NCBI RefSeq assembly: GCF_002224485.1
Contig: NZ_CP022463.1
Location: 1,226,464-1,290,463 of the forward strand
DNA: 64,000 nt
Origin: Sinomonas sp. R1AF57
GTDB lineage: Bacteria; Actinomycetota; Actinomycetes; Actinomycetales; Micrococcaceae
Direction: 5' to 3'
Shown here: positions 36,655-46,443 of the stretch, one piece after another
Layout of the letters: each line of letters opens with the position of its first letter
Position numbering within the stretch: position 1 is the first letter of the stretch
The notes under the pieces: model-generated
Seen by the model: the letters and a program-made list of their open reading frames with translations, nothing else
Databases searched by the model: none
What the model was told of the DNA's origin: nothing
Position numbers and translations under genes: made by a program

Positions 36655-37413
36655 ATGGCAGAACGACTTCCCGTGGCAGTGCTGGGCGCGAATGGGCGCA
36701 TGGGCTCCGAGGCCGTCAAGGCCGTCGGTGCGGCGCCCGACATGGAGCTCGTGGCGGCGCTCGGCCGCGGCGACTCCCTCGAGGCCGTGCTCGACGCCGG
36801 CGCGCGCTACGTGGTGGACCTCACCGTTCCGGACTCCACCGAGGAGAACGTCCGCTTCGCCGTCGAGCACGGCCTCCACGCCGTGGTCGGCACGACCGGA
36901 TGGACCGCCGAGAGGCTCGCCTCCCTCGAGGCCCTCCTCGCCGAGCACGCCGGCACAGGGGTCCTCATTGCCCCGAACTTCGCCCTCGGGTCCGTCCTCG
37001 CCTCCGCCTTCGCCGCGAAGGCCTCGAAGTACTTCGAGTCCGTCGAGATCGTGGAGCTCCACCACCCGGACAAGGTGGACGCGCCCTCCGGCACTGCCGT
37101 CCGCACGGCCCAGCTCATCGCCGCCTCGCGCTCCGCGGCGGGCGTGGGCCCGTCCCCGGATGCGACGGTCAAGCAGCTCGACGGAGCCCGCGGCGCGGAC
37201 GTCGAGGGAGTGCGCGTGCACGCGGTGCGGCTGCGCGGCCTCGTCGCCCACCAGGAGGTGCTCCTCGGCGGCCCCGGCGAGCAGCTCACGCTCCGGCACG
37301 ACTCGTTCGACCGCGCCTCCTTCATGCCCGGAGTCCTCCTCGGCCTGCGCGAGGTCGCCGCGCACCCGGGCCTCACGGTCGGCCTCGACGGCTACCTGGA
37401 TCTGGGCCTGTGA
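36655..37413 (+). CDS. dapB: 4-hydroxy-tetrahydrodipicolinate reductase
   Basis: A 252-residue NAD(P)H-dependent enzyme of the diaminopimelate/lysine pathway. The dinucleotide-binding AVLGANGRMGSEAV, the GTTGWTAERLASL segment, IAPNFALGSVL and the active-site ELHHPDKVDAPSGTA are present. TACTCT at 36643-36648 lies 6 bases before the ATG, indicating a leaderless transcript. The stop overlaps the next gene's GTG. Confidence 0.97.
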   Translation: MAERLPVAVLGANGRMGSEAVKAVGAAPDMELVAALGRGDSLEAVLDAGARYVVDLTVPDSTEENVRFAVEHGLHAVVGTTGWTAERLASLEALLAEHAGTGVLIAPNFALGSVLASAFAAKASKYFESVEIVELHHPDKVDAPSGTAVRTAQLIAASRSAAGVGPSPDATVKQLDGARGADVEGVRVHAVRLRGLVAHQEVLLGGPGEQLTLRHDSFDRASFMPGVLLGLREVAAHPGLTVGLDGYLDLGL

Positions 37414-37889
37414 CCGGGTCAGGGCTCGCGGACTGGTTCCGTGCGAACCGTGCCAAGGTCGGCGTCGCCGCCGTCACGCTCCTGCTCGTCTTCTACCTGG
37501 TCGTCACCTTCGACCGGGCGCGGCTCCTGCTCGCGGATCCGGAGCCGGTCGCGAAGGCGATCGGTGCGGCCTACCTCGTGCTCCCCGTCGTCGGGGCGTG
37601 GGCGCTCGCGCGCGAGCTGATGTTCGGGGCCCGCCTCGAGCGGCTCGGCCGCCAGCTCGACGCCGAGGGCGCGCTGCCCGAGGACACCCTCCCGCGTACC
37701 CCGGGCGGCCGGATCGTGCGCTCGGCGGCCGACGCCGAGTTCGGCCGCTACCGCGCCGAGACCGAGGCAGCGCCCGAGGACTGGCGCGCGTGGTACCGCC
37801 TCGGACTGGCCTACGACGCCTCCGGCGACCGGAAGCAGGCGCGTGCAGCCATGCGCCAGGCGATCGCGCTGCACCGCAAGGCCGACTAG
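37410..37889 (+). CDS. membrane protein with a C-terminal TPR-like repeat
   Basis: A 159-residue protein with two N-terminal hydrophobic segments (VGVAAVTLLLVFYLVVTF and AIGAAYLVLPVVGAWALA), then a charged region ending in a single tetratricopeptide-like helix pair (WRAWYRLGLAYDASGDRKQARAAMRQAIAL). The GTG start overlaps the dapB stop, so it is coupled to dapB. Proteins of this layout follow dapB in related Actinobacteria; no function is known. Its end overlaps the end of the convergent acyltransferase-like gene by 4 bases. Confidence 0.8.
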   Translation: MTGSGLADWFRANRAKVGVAAVTLLLVFYLVVTFDRARLLLADPEPVAKAIGAAYLVLPVVGAWALARELMFGARLERLGRQLDAEGALPEDTLPRTPGGRIVRSAADAEFGRYRAETEAAPEDWRAWYRLGLAYDASGDRKQARAAMRQAIALHRKAD

Positions 37890-39154
37890 CCCGAGCGTCC
37901 GGGGGGCGCCCCGCGCTGGCCGCCGCGCGCCGTCGTGCGCCCGGCGGCCAGGCCCAGGCGCGCGGCCCGGTGGGCGAGCGCCTCGAGCGGTCCGCGCCAC
38001 CCGTTGGCCTGGACGAGCAGGCCCAGCGCGAGCGCCGCAGCGACGTGCACCGCCAGCAGGGGCTCCCGCTCCAGACCGGCGTCCTGCACGGCGGGCCACG
38101 AGAGGGCCCAGACGTGCAGCGAGTACAGCGTGAGCGTCATGGCGCCCGCCCCGGCGAGCGGGGCCAGGAACCCGGTACGCATGAGCGGTGCCACGCGGGC
38201 CACGAGCAGGAACGCCCCGATAGCCGCCGCCGAGGTCCCCGAGGTGTGCAGGAGGTCCAGGGGTGTCCCCGAGTGCGGTGCCGCCGTCGTGAGCCACCAC
38301 CACGTGCCCAGCTGGTCGACGCCGCTCAGGTTCGCCTCCAGCATCGCCCGCAGGGGCCAGATTGCGGCCTGGTCGGTCGCCATGAGGGCGTTGATCCCCC
38401 CGAGGGGCACGAGGAAGGACCATGCTGCGGTCTTGGCCGCCACCGCCACGGCCGCGCCGCCCACGAGCAGCCCGATCTGGGTGGACGCGCGGGCCAGGGG
38501 AGCGCGGCCGATCCACAGGCCCACAAGCAGGTAGGAGAACCACTGGAGGACCGGGTAGTACCCCGTCACCATGAGGTCCGCGAGGAGCCGACCCGGGTCC
38601 CCGAGGTCCTCCCAGGTCGGGTTGTGCGAGAGGTGCGGGGAGGGCCCCGGACCCAGGAGCACCGGACGGACGAGGAACGCGACGACCGGCGAGAGGAGGA
38701 TCCACGCCCCGGCAAGCAGCCCGAGCGCGCGGCGCCCCAGCCCGACCACCGGGAGCGCACACCAGAACAGGAGCGCGTAGTGCACGAGGATCACCGCGAC
38801 GTTCACCTCGACGAGGCCGAGCGTGAGCCCGACGACGGCGATCACCCCAGCGCGCAGCGCGAGTCCGAGGCGGTTGCGGGCGGCCGGGACGCGGCCGAGC
38901 GTGAGCGAGACCCCCGCCAGGACGGCGAACAGGGCGGCGGCGCGCCCGGACAGGGAAGTGCCGACCCACGTCGCAGACCAGAGCAGCGTCGTGGGGTCCT
39001 GCTGGAAGGTGGGCAGGATGTGCGTCGTCATCATCGCGACGAGTGCGGTGCCCCGGGCCATGTCGAGCCCGACCAGACGGGTGCCCGAGGCGCCCGCGGC
39101 AGGTCCGCGCCTGCCCGGGAGCGGCGCGCGTGCGCCCGTGCCCCTTCCACCCAT
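37886..39154 (-). CDS. DUF418/heparan-acetyltransferase-like membrane protein
   Basis: A 422-residue membrane protein with about ten hydrophobic segments. The N-terminal LVGLDMARGTALVAMMTTHILP and the RAAALFAVLAGVSLTLGR segment match acyltransferase-like proteins of the DUF1624/DUF418 group. The C-terminal SLHVWALSW segment carries the conserved His of the DUF418 part. These proteins are thought to acylate cell envelope sugars, but no substrate is established. It is convergent with the preceding gene. Confidence 0.82.
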   Translation of the reverse strand: MGGRGTGARAPLPGRRGPAAGASGTRLVGLDMARGTALVAMMTTHILPTFQQDPTTLLWSATWVGTSLSGRAAALFAVLAGVSLTLGRVPAARNRLGLALRAGVIAVVGLTLGLVEVNVAVILVHYALLFWCALPVVGLGRRALGLLAGAWILLSPVVAFLVRPVLLGPGPSPHLSHNPTWEDLGDPGRLLADLMVTGYYPVLQWFSYLLVGLWIGRAPLARASTQIGLLVGGAAVAVAAKTAAWSFLVPLGGINALMATDQAAIWPLRAMLEANLSGVDQLGTWWWLTTAAPHSGTPLDLLHTSGTSAAAIGAFLLVARVAPLMRTGFLAPLAGAGAMTLTLYSLHVWALSWPAVQDAGLEREPLLAVHVAAALALGLLVQANGWRGPLEALAHRAARLGLAAGRTTARGGQRGAPPGRSG

Positions 39155-39170
39155 GCAGGGATCGTCTCAT

Positions 39171-39194
39171 GAGCGCATGAGCGCATGAGCGCAT
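39171..39194. repeat. three tandem copies of an 8-bp unit
   Basis: GAGCGCAT is repeated exactly three times just upstream of the acyltransferase-like gene. At this length it could vary by slippage and so change the promoter region. Confidence 0.85.
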
Positions 39195-39418
39195 GTGCGA
39201 GGGCTGCGCGCCTTCGAGGGAGACCCTTGATGTTCGTATATATGTTCGAGTAGGCTGCGGTGCATGGTCATCCCGGATGCCGCGCCGGGACGGCCAGAGT
39301 CCCGTCCGCCGCCCCGGTCCTGTCCCCCGGGGCGGCGGACGACCGCCTCGCGGCCGCAGGGCGGCAGCCGGGAAGGAGGTCCGGGGGCTGCCCGGCAGCG
39401 TGTCCTAGGATGGGCCCT

Positions 39419-40174
39419 ATGTCCGCCGAGCTCACCGTGGCCGCAGTGCAGTCCGTCCCCCTGCCGGGAGGGATCGCCGCGAACATCGACGAGCACATCC
39501 GCCTCCTCGAGGACGCGGACGACCACGGCGCCCGGCTCGCCGTCTTCCCCGAACTCTCGCTCACCGGCTACGACCTGTCCCTCCTCTCGGACGAGGCGAA
39601 CTGGCTGACGAGCCCCTCCGCCCAGCTCGCCCAGCTCCAGGCAGCCTGCGAGGACATGGGCATCATCGCCGTCGTGGGCGCCGCGGTCCGCGAGCCCGAC
39701 GGCACGCCGCGCCTCGCGTCGGTGCTCGTCCGGCCCGGCGCCGCCCCCCTGATCGCCGGGAAGGTGCACCTCCACGGCGCCGAGGCAGAGCTCTTCGAAC
39801 CCGCAGACCAGCCGACGCTCGTCGACGTCGACGGCTGGTCCCTCGCCCTCGCGGTGTGCTTCGATGTCGCCCAGCCCAGCCACGCGGCCGAGGCGGCCGC
39901 CGCGGGCGCCGACCTGTACGCGGCGTCGGCGGTCTACGTCGTCGGCGAGGAGCGGAGGCTCGACCTCCACTTCGGGGCGCGCGCGATGGACAGCCGGTTC
40001 TTCGCGCTCCTCGCCAACGCCGGCGGCGAGAGCGCCCTCGGCCGGTCCTGCGGCCTGAGCGGGGTCTGGGGGCCGGACGGGCACCGGATCTCGCGCGCTT
40101 CGGGGACGGGAACGGAAGTCGTCTCGGCGCTCCTGTTCCGCTCAGCGCTCGAACACCAGCGCCGCTCCGCCTGA
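39419..40174 (+). CDS. carbon-nitrogen hydrolase (nitrilase superfamily)
   Basis: A 251-residue protein of the nitrilase superfamily. The catalytic triad is readable: Glu in FPELSLTGYDL, Lys in AGKVHLHGAEAELF and Cys in LALAVCFDVAQPSHA. The substrate is not evident; the second half resembles omega-amidase-like members. TAGGAT at 39406-39411 lies 7 bases before ATG 39419, which makes this start more likely than the ATG at 39410 inside the hexamer. Confidence 0.87.
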   Translation: MSAELTVAAVQSVPLPGGIAANIDEHIRLLEDADDHGARLAVFPELSLTGYDLSLLSDEANWLTSPSAQLAQLQAACEDMGIIAVVGAAVREPDGTPRLASVLVRPGAAPLIAGKVHLHGAEAELFEPADQPTLVDVDGWSLALAVCFDVAQPSHAAEAAAAGADLYAASAVYVVGEERRLDLHFGARAMDSRFFALLANAGGESALGRSCGLSGVWGPDGHRISRASGTGTEVVSALLFRSALEHQRRSA

Positions 40175-40222
40175 ACCGCCCGCGTTGCCCAAAGCGGCGC
40201 CGCACAGGGTAACGTTCTTTGC

Positions 40223-41131
40223 ATGGCTGACACGGACATTCGCACGCGCATTTTCGGGACCCTCCTCACCGCGATGGTCACCCCGTTCACTGCAGACGGC
40301 GATGTCGACTACGATGCAGCGGGCAAGCTGGCCGCCAAGCTCGTCGACGACGGCTGCGACGGCCTGGTCGTCACCGGCACCACCGGGGAGACCTCGACCC
40401 TGACCGACGAGGAGAACCTCGGCATGTTCAAGGCGGTCCTCGACGCCGTCGGCGGCCGCGCAAAGGTCATCGCAGGCACCGGGACGAACGACACCCGCCA
40501 CTCGGTGAGCCTGTCCCGCCGTGCGGCGGAGATCGGCGTCGACGGACTCCTGCTCGTCACCCCGTACTACAACAAGCCCAGCCAGGCCGGCGTCCAGGCG
40601 CACTTCGAGACGATCGCCTCCGCGACGGACCTCCCGGTCATGCTCTACGACATTCCCGGCCGGTCGGGCATCCCGATCGCCACCGAGACGATGCTCCGCC
40701 TCGCGGAGCACCCCAACATCGTCGGCCTCAAGGACGCGAAGGCCGACTTCGGCGCCGTCTCGGTTGTCCTGGCCAAGACGGACCTTGCCGTCTACTCCGG
40801 CGACGACGGTCTCACGCTGCCGTGGATGGCCGCCGGCGCGCTCGGCGTCGTCTCCGTCACGGCCCACGTCGCGACCCAGCAGTTCCGCGCGCTCGTGGAC
40901 GCGGGGCTCGCCGGGGACTTCGCGGCGGCGCGCAAGGTCCACTTCGAGCTCGAGCCCGCGATCCGCGGCATCATGACACGCGTCCAGGGTGCCGTCGCAG
41001 CCAAACAGGTTCTCAAGTGGCAGGGTGTCCTGCCCAACTCCGTCGTCCGGCTCCCGCTCGTGGAGCCCGGTGAGGCGGAGCTCGCCCTTATCCGCAACGA
41101 TCTGGCCGAAGCCGGAATGGACTTCGCCTAG
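40223..41131 (+). CDS. dapA: 4-hydroxy-tetrahydrodipicolinate synthase
   Basis: A 302-residue aldolase-type enzyme condensing pyruvate with aspartate semialdehyde. The pyruvate-binding Lys170 in IVGLKDAKADFG, Tyr142 in LYDIPGRSGIPI and GTTGETSTLTDEE are present. TAACGT at 40210-40215 is 7 bases before the ATG, so the transcript is likely leaderless. RNase J follows 13 bases after the stop, the conserved actinobacterial dapA-rnj order. Confidence 0.97.
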   Translation: MADTDIRTRIFGTLLTAMVTPFTADGDVDYDAAGKLAAKLVDDGCDGLVVTGTTGETSTLTDEENLGMFKAVLDAVGGRAKVIAGTGTNDTRHSVSLSRRAAEIGVDGLLLVTPYYNKPSQAGVQAHFETIASATDLPVMLYDIPGRSGIPIATETMLRLAEHPNIVGLKDAKADFGAVSVVLAKTDLAVYSGDDGLTLPWMAAGALGVVSVTAHVATQQFRALVDAGLAGDFAAARKVHFELEPAIRGIMTRVQGAVAAKQVLKWQGVLPNSVVRLPLVEPGEAELALIRNDLAEAGMDFA

Positions 41132-41144
41132 GAAGAAGCACAGC

Positions 41145-42836
41145 ATGACCCAACGCGCCCTGCCCGTCCTCACCACACCGCCCCCGCTGCCCGCGGGGTC
41201 ACTGCGGGTCGTCCCGCTGGGAGGGCTGGGCGAAGTCGGACGGAACATGGCCGTCTTCGAATTCGGCGGCAAGCTCCTGATCGTGGACTGCGGCGTCCTG
41301 TTCCCAGAGGAGACCCAGCCCGGCGTCGACCTCATCCTGCCCGACTTCTCGTACATCGAGGACCGGCTGGCAGATGTCGTGGCCGTGGTCCTCACCCACG
41401 GCCACGAAGACCACATCGGCGCCGTGCCCTACCTCCTGAGGCACCGGCGTGACATCCCGCTCGTCGGCTCGCAGCTGACCCTCGCGCTCGTCGAGGCCAA
41501 GCTCGCGGAGCACCGCATCACCCCGCGGCTGCGTGTCGTCGAGGAAGGGCAGGTGCTGGACTTCGGTCCGTTCCAGACCGAGTTCGTCGCCGTCAACCAC
41601 TCGATCCCGGACGCCCTCGCCGTGTTCATCCGCACCGCGGGCGGCACGGTGCTGCACACGGGCGACTTCAAGATGGACCAGCTCCCGCTGGACGGCCGCA
41701 TCACCGACCTGCGCCATTTCGCCCGCCTCGGCGAGGAGGGCGTGGACCTCTTCATGGCGGACTCGACCAACGCCGACGTCCCGGGGTTCACGACCGCGGA
41801 AAAGGAGATCGGCCCCACCCTCGACCGGCTCTTCGGCCAGGCGCGGAAGCGGATCATCGTGGCGAGCTTCTCCTCCCACGTCCACCGCGTGCAGCAGGTG
41901 CTCGACGCCGCCCACCACCACGGCCGCAAGGTCGCCTTCGTGGGACGCTCCATGGTGCGCAACATGGGCATCGCCGCGAAGCTCGGGTACCTGGACATCC
42001 CGCCGGGCATCCTCGTGGACATCAAGGCGATCGACGACATCCCCGACCACCGTCTCGTCCTCATGTCGACCGGCTCCCAGGGCGAGCCCATGGCGGCCCT
42101 GTCCCGCATGGCCAACGGCGACCACCGCGTGCAGGTGGGGGAGGACGACATGGTCATCCTCGCGTCGTCCCTGATCCCGGGCAACGAGAACGCCGTGTTC
42201 CGGGTCATCAACGGGCTCCTCAAGCTCGGTGCGAAGGTGATCCACAAGGGCACGGCGAAGGTCCACGTCTCGGGCCACGCCGCTGCCGGCGAGCTGCTCT
42301 ACTGCTACAACATCATCGAGCCGCTCAACGCGATGCCCGTGCACGGCGAGACCCGGCACCTCATCGCCAACGGGAACCTCGCGCTCGAGACGGGCATGGA
42401 GCCCGAGAGCGTGATCCTCGCCGACAACGGGACCGTGGTCGACCTGGCCGGGGGTGTCGCGAAGATCGTCGGACAGGTCGAGGTTGGCTTCGTCTACGTG
42501 GATGGATCGAGCGTGGGCGAGATCACCGACGTCGACCTCAAGGACCGCCGGATCCTGGGCGAGGAGGGCTTCATCTCGGTCATCACGGTCGTCAACCGCT
42601 CCACCGGCAAGGTGGTGACCGGACCCGAGATCCACGCCCGCGGCGTGGCCGAGGACGACGCGGTGTTCGATGACATCATTCCCAAGATCAACGCCGCACT
42701 CGAGGAGGCGATCCTCGCCAAGGCCGACCACAATGCCTACCAGCTGCAGCAGGTTGTCCGCCGCGTCATCGGGACGTGGGTGAGCCGGAAGCTGCGCCGC
42801 CGCCCCATGATCATCCCCGTGGTGCTCGAGGCGTGA
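41145..42836 (+). CDS. rnj: ribonuclease J
   Basis: A 563-residue metallo-beta-lactamase/beta-CASP ribonuclease with endo- and 5'-3' exonuclease activity in mRNA decay. The metal motif HGHEDH is at residues 85-90, followed by NHSIPDALAVFI, HTGDFKMD and the beta-CASP motifs (ADSTNADVPGF, FSSHVHRVQQV, MSTGSQGEPMAAL) and HVSGHAAAGEL. A C-terminal domain completes it. A strong hairpin follows the stop. Confidence 0.97.
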   Translation: MTQRALPVLTTPPPLPAGSLRVVPLGGLGEVGRNMAVFEFGGKLLIVDCGVLFPEETQPGVDLILPDFSYIEDRLADVVAVVLTHGHEDHIGAVPYLLRHRRDIPLVGSQLTLALVEAKLAEHRITPRLRVVEEGQVLDFGPFQTEFVAVNHSIPDALAVFIRTAGGTVLHTGDFKMDQLPLDGRITDLRHFARLGEEGVDLFMADSTNADVPGFTTAEKEIGPTLDRLFGQARKRIIVASFSSHVHRVQQVLDAAHHHGRKVAFVGRSMVRNMGIAAKLGYLDIPPGILVDIKAIDDIPDHRLVLMSTGSQGEPMAALSRMANGDHRVQVGEDDMVILASSLIPGNENAVFRVINGLLKLGAKVIHKGTAKVHVSGHAAAGELLYCYNIIEPLNAMPVHGETRHLIANGNLALETGMEPESVILADNGTVVDLAGGVAKIVGQVEVGFVYVDGSSVGEITDVDLKDRRILGEEGFISVITVVNRSTGKVVTGPEIHARGVAEDDAVFDDIIPKINAALEEAILAKADHNAYQLQQVVRRVIGTWVSRKLRRRPMIIPVVLEA

Positions 42837-42868
42837 CGCGTTCGGCGCCCCCGGGCGCCTGAGGCCGG

Positions 42869-42912
42869 AAGGGCCGCCGACTCCGTGGTGATCCGCGGAA
42901 TCGGCGGCCTTT
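42869..42912 (+). terminator. terminator hairpin after rnj
   Basis: Left arm AAGGGCCGCCGACTCCG pairs with CGGAATCGGCGGCCTTT with a few mismatches around a short loop, ending in TTT. It lies between rnj and ftsK. Confidence 0.75.
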
Positions 42913-42930
42913 CGCGGTACGGTGGCGAGT

Positions 42931-45837
42931 ATGGCGACTCGCACCTCCTCCACGCCTAAAGCCAGCGCCTCTAAAGCCAGCGCCTCCAAGACGGGTTCGT
43001 CCCGTGCGGGCGGCTCCGGGTCCTCCCGTGCTGCCGCGGCCAGGGGACGCGGCACGGCCAAGGGAGGCACGACGGCGCGCGGCCGGGTCACGAGCACCGA
43101 CGCCGGCCAGCCGTGGCTCTCCCGGGTGATCGGGGGCGCCTGGCTCGCCCTCGCACACGCGGTGGGCGGCGGCGTGCGGCGCATCGGCACCGACGTGAGC
43201 GACCTCGAGCCCGAGGACCGCCGCGACGGAGCCGCCCTGTTCAACCTGGTGCTGGCCGTCTTCATCGCGACCTTCGCGTGGTGGGGCTGGCAGGGGTGGT
43301 TCCCGGACGCCGTCTACGCAGTGGTCAACGGCACGTTCGGCTGGGTCTCCCTCCTGCTGCCGCTCATGCTCGGGGTGTGCGCCTTCCGCCTGTTCCGGAA
43401 GCCGGCGGACCACCGCGGCAACAACCGCGTGGGGATCGGCTTCCTCGTCATGGCCTTCTCGGCCACGGGACTCGCGCACGTCCTCGGAGGACTGCCGTCG
43501 GCCTCTGCCGGGTTCGAAGGGCTCCGCAGGGCCGGCGGGATGCTGGGATTCCTCGCGTCCTCCCTGCTCGCCGTCGTCCACCCGGCGGTGCCCGTCGTCG
43601 TGTACTCGGTGCTGGCGTTCGTCTCGGTGCTGATCGTCACCGCCACCCCCTTCGCGGCGATTCCGCGCCGCATCCGCGAGGGCTGGGAACACCTCATGGG
43701 GGTCGACCTTCCGCGCGACGAGCAGGGCGACGGGCACGACCGCAGCTACCTCTACGACTCCGACCGCCGGGCCGAGGCGGCGTCGAAGGCCGGGCGCCCC
43801 AAGAAGAAGCGCAGGCTCTTCGGGAAGGACGAGGAGCAGCCCACCGAGGCGCTCGACGGATTCGCGGGCGACGAGCCGTACGAGCGCGCGGTCGTGGACG
43901 AGGAGGACCACGACGCCACGGCCGCGATGCCTGCTCCCGCCGCGGGCCGGTCCCAGGCGGAGGCCGCAATCGAGAAGATCCGGGCCGCGCAGGGCCGGCC
44001 GGGGCAGCCGGAGAAGGCGCCCGAGGGCGCGACCGAGGCAATTCCCACAGTCGGGCTCCCGACGCCGAACCCGGGCGCAGTGCCCAAGGTCCCCTCGACC
44101 CCGGTGGCGCCGACCCCGCCGCCCACCCCGATCCCGCAGCGCACCGAGCAGCTCCAGCTCTCCGGCGACGTCGCCTACACGCTGCCGACCTCGGACTTCC
44201 TCGTCCAGGGCAGCGCGCCGAAGGAGCGCACCGAGGCGAACGACGCCGTCGTGGCCGCGCTGACGGACACCCTGACGCAGTTCAACGTCGACGCGGAGGT
44301 CACCGGCTTCTCCCGTGGCCCCACGGTCACCCGGTACGAGATCGAGCTCGCGCCGGGGACGAAGGTCGAGAAGGTCACCGCCCTGAGCAAGAACATCGCC
44401 TACGCGGTGGCGAGCTCAGACGTGCGCATCCTCAGCCCCATCCCGGGCAAGAGCGCGATCGGCATCGAGATCCCCAACACCGACCGGGAGACGGTCTCGC
44501 TCGGCGACGTCCTGCGCAGCCAGAACGCGCGCCGCACGGACCACCCGATGGTGATGGGGGTCGGCAAGGACGTCGAGGGAGGCTTCGTCGTGGCGAACCT
44601 CGCCAAGATGCCGCACCTGCTCGTCGCGGGCGCGACCGGCGCGGGCAAGTCCTCGTTCGTGAACTCGATGATCACCTCGATCCTCATGCGTGCCACCCCG
44701 GACGAAGTCCGCATGGTCATGGTGGACCCGAAACGCGTGGAACTGACCGCGTACGAGGGCGTGCCGCACCTCATCACACCGATCATCACGAATCCGAAGA
44801 AGGCCGCCGAGGCCCTCCAGTGGGTGGTCCGCGAGATGGACGCGCGCTACGACGACCTTGCCAACTACGGCTTCAAGCACATCGACGACTTCAACAAGGC
44901 AGTGCGCGCGGGAAAGGTCATTCCGCCGCCCGGGTCTGAGCGCAAGGTCAAGCCCTACCCCTACCTGCTCATCATCGTGGACGAGCTCGCCGACCTCATG
45001 ATGGTCGCCCCGCGCGACGTCGAGGACTCCATCGTGCGCATCACCCAGCTCGCCCGCGCTGCAGGCATCCACCTCGTGCTCGCGACCCAGCGTCCCTCCG
45101 TCGACGTCGTCACGGGACTGATCAAGGCGAACGTGCCCTCGCGCATGGCGTTCGCGACATCGTCCGTCACCGACTCCAGGGTCGTCCTCGACCAGCCGGG
45201 CGCCGAGAAGCTCATCGGACAGGGCGACGCGCTCTTCCTCCCGATGGGCGCCTCGAAGCCCATGCGCGTCCAGGGCGCCTGGGTCTCTGAATCGGAGATC
45301 CACAAGGTCGTCGACCACGTCAAGGGACAGCTGCAGGTCACCTACCGCGACGACGTCGCCGCCGAGCCCGAGAAGAAGCAGATCGACGAGGAGATCGGCG
45401 ACGACCTCGAGGTCCTCATCCAGGCCACGGAACTCGTCGTCACCACCCAGTTCGGTTCGACGTCGATGCTCCAGCGCAAGCTGCGCGTCGGCTTCGCCAA
45501 GGCGGGACGCCTCATGGACCTCCTCGAATCCCGCGGCGTGGTCGGCCCCTCCGAGGGTTCCAAGGCGCGCGACGTCCTCGTCAAGCCCGACGACCTGCCC
45601 GCCGTGCTCGCCGCGCTCCGTGGCGACGACGCGCCGTCGTCCGCATCCAACCCGACCGATGCCGCGCTGGCCGACAACGCCAGCGCCAACCACCGCACGG
45701 GCGAGTACGAGAACGACTCGCCGTACGCCGAGGACCTCGTGGCCCGTGACCTCGACGCCCGCCCGCAGGCCGTGGACTACCACGACGGCGAGGACGACGG
45801 CGGCGGCGAGGACGCGTGGCAGCTCACCGGACGCTAG
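42931..45837 (+). CDS. ftsK: DNA translocase FtsK/SpoIIIE
   Basis: A 968-residue septal DNA pump. A Lys/Ala/Ser-rich N-terminus is followed by about four membrane segments (residues about 105-245), a low-complexity linker (about 270-410) and the motor domain with Walker A GATGAGKS at 567-574, Walker B IIVDELADLMM and ATQRPSVDVVTGLIKANVPSR. The C-terminal gamma winged-helix domain (VVTTQFGSTSMLQRKLRVGF..) that reads orienting DNA motifs is present. TACGGT at 42918-42923 is 7 bases before ATG 42931; the GTG at 42922 overlaps that box and is rejected. Confidence 0.97.
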   Translation: MATRTSSTPKASASKASASKTGSSRAGGSGSSRAAAARGRGTAKGGTTARGRVTSTDAGQPWLSRVIGGAWLALAHAVGGGVRRIGTDVSDLEPEDRRDGAALFNLVLAVFIATFAWWGWQGWFPDAVYAVVNGTFGWVSLLLPLMLGVCAFRLFRKPADHRGNNRVGIGFLVMAFSATGLAHVLGGLPSASAGFEGLRRAGGMLGFLASSLLAVVHPAVPVVVYSVLAFVSVLIVTATPFAAIPRRIREGWEHLMGVDLPRDEQGDGHDRSYLYDSDRRAEAASKAGRPKKKRRLFGKDEEQPTEALDGFAGDEPYERAVVDEEDHDATAAMPAPAAGRSQAEAAIEKIRAAQGRPGQPEKAPEGATEAIPTVGLPTPNPGAVPKVPSTPVAPTPPPTPIPQRTEQLQLSGDVAYTLPTSDFLVQGSAPKERTEANDAVVAALTDTLTQFNVDAEVTGFSRGPTVTRYEIELAPGTKVEKVTALSKNIAYAVASSDVRILSPIPGKSAIGIEIPNTDRETVSLGDVLRSQNARRTDHPMVMGVGKDVEGGFVVANLAKMPHLLVAGATGAGKSSFVNSMITSILMRATPDEVRMVMVDPKRVELTAYEGVPHLITPIITNPKKAAEALQWVVREMDARYDDLANYGFKHIDDFNKAVRAGKVIPPPGSERKVKPYPYLLIIVDELADLMMVAPRDVEDSIVRITQLARAAGIHLVLATQRPSVDVVTGLIKANVPSRMAFATSSVTDSRVVLDQPGAEKLIGQGDALFLPMGASKPMRVQGAWVSESEIHKVVDHVKGQLQVTYRDDVAAEPEKKQIDEEIGDDLEVLIQATELVVTTQFGSTSMLQRKLRVGFAKAGRLMDLLESRGVVGPSEGSKARDVLVKPDDLPAVLAALRGDDAPSSASNPTDAALADNASANHRTGEYENDSPYAEDLVARDLDARPQAVDYHDGEDDGGGEDAWQLTGR

Positions 45838-45846
45838 GCTGACTCC

Positions 45847-46443
45847 GTGACAACCCCGCCGGCGGCTGCGCCTTCGCAGCTGTGGAACCTTCCGAACATC
45901 CTCACGATGGTCCGCATCGTCCTCGTGCCGTTCTTCGTGTGGTTCCTCCTGGCCGACGCTTCCGGGTACGGAGTCCTGCGCTGGCTCGCATTCGCCGTGT
46001 TCGCCGTCGCGATCTACACCGACCAGCTCGACGGCGCGATCGCGCGCAAGCGCAACCTGATCACCGACTTCGGCAAGATCGCGGACCCGATCGCCGACAA
46101 GCTGCTGACCGGCGCGGCGTTCGTCCTGCTGTCCGCGCTCGGCGAGCTGCCCTGGTGGATCACCGTCGTCGTCCTCGGCCGCGAGTGGGGGATCACTGCC
46201 CTGCGGTTCGTGGTCATCCGCTACGGGGTCATGCCTGCCTCGCGCGGCGGCAAGCTCAAGACCATCCTGCAGACGGTGGCGCTCCTGCTCTACCTGTTCC
46301 CGCTCACGCCCGGCAATCCTGTGCTCACCGCGATCGCTTTCGTGGTGATGCTGCTCGCGCTCGCCGTGACGGTCGTGACCGGCGTCGACTACGTGGTCAA
46401 GGCCATCCGCCTCCGCACGTCGGCGCTCGGGGGAGGGGCGTGA
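45847..46443 (+). CDS. pgsA: CDP-diacylglycerol-glycerol-3-phosphate phosphatidyltransferase
   Basis: A 198-residue membrane enzyme making phosphatidylglycerol phosphate. The CDP-alcohol phosphotransferase motif is complete (DQLDGAIARKRNLITDFG then KIADPIADK). About five hydrophobic segments surround it. TAGGCT at 45835-45840, which overlaps the ftsK stop, lies 6 bases before the GTG start, so it has its own leaderless promoter. The stop overlaps the cinA GTG. Confidence 0.93.
   Translation: MTTPPAAAPSQLWNLPNILTMVRIVLVPFFVWFLLADASGYGVLRWLAFAVFAVAIYTDQLDGAIARKRNLITDFGKIADPIADKLLTGAAFVLLSALGELPWWITVVVLGREWGITALRFVVIRYGVMPASRGGKLKTILQTVALLLYLFPLTPGNPVLTAIAFVVMLLALAVTVVTGVDYVVKAIRLRTSALGGGA

Noticed and set aside
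42922-42930. GTG start of ftsK at 42922
   Set aside because: It overlaps the TACGGT -10 box that places transcription at ATG 42931.
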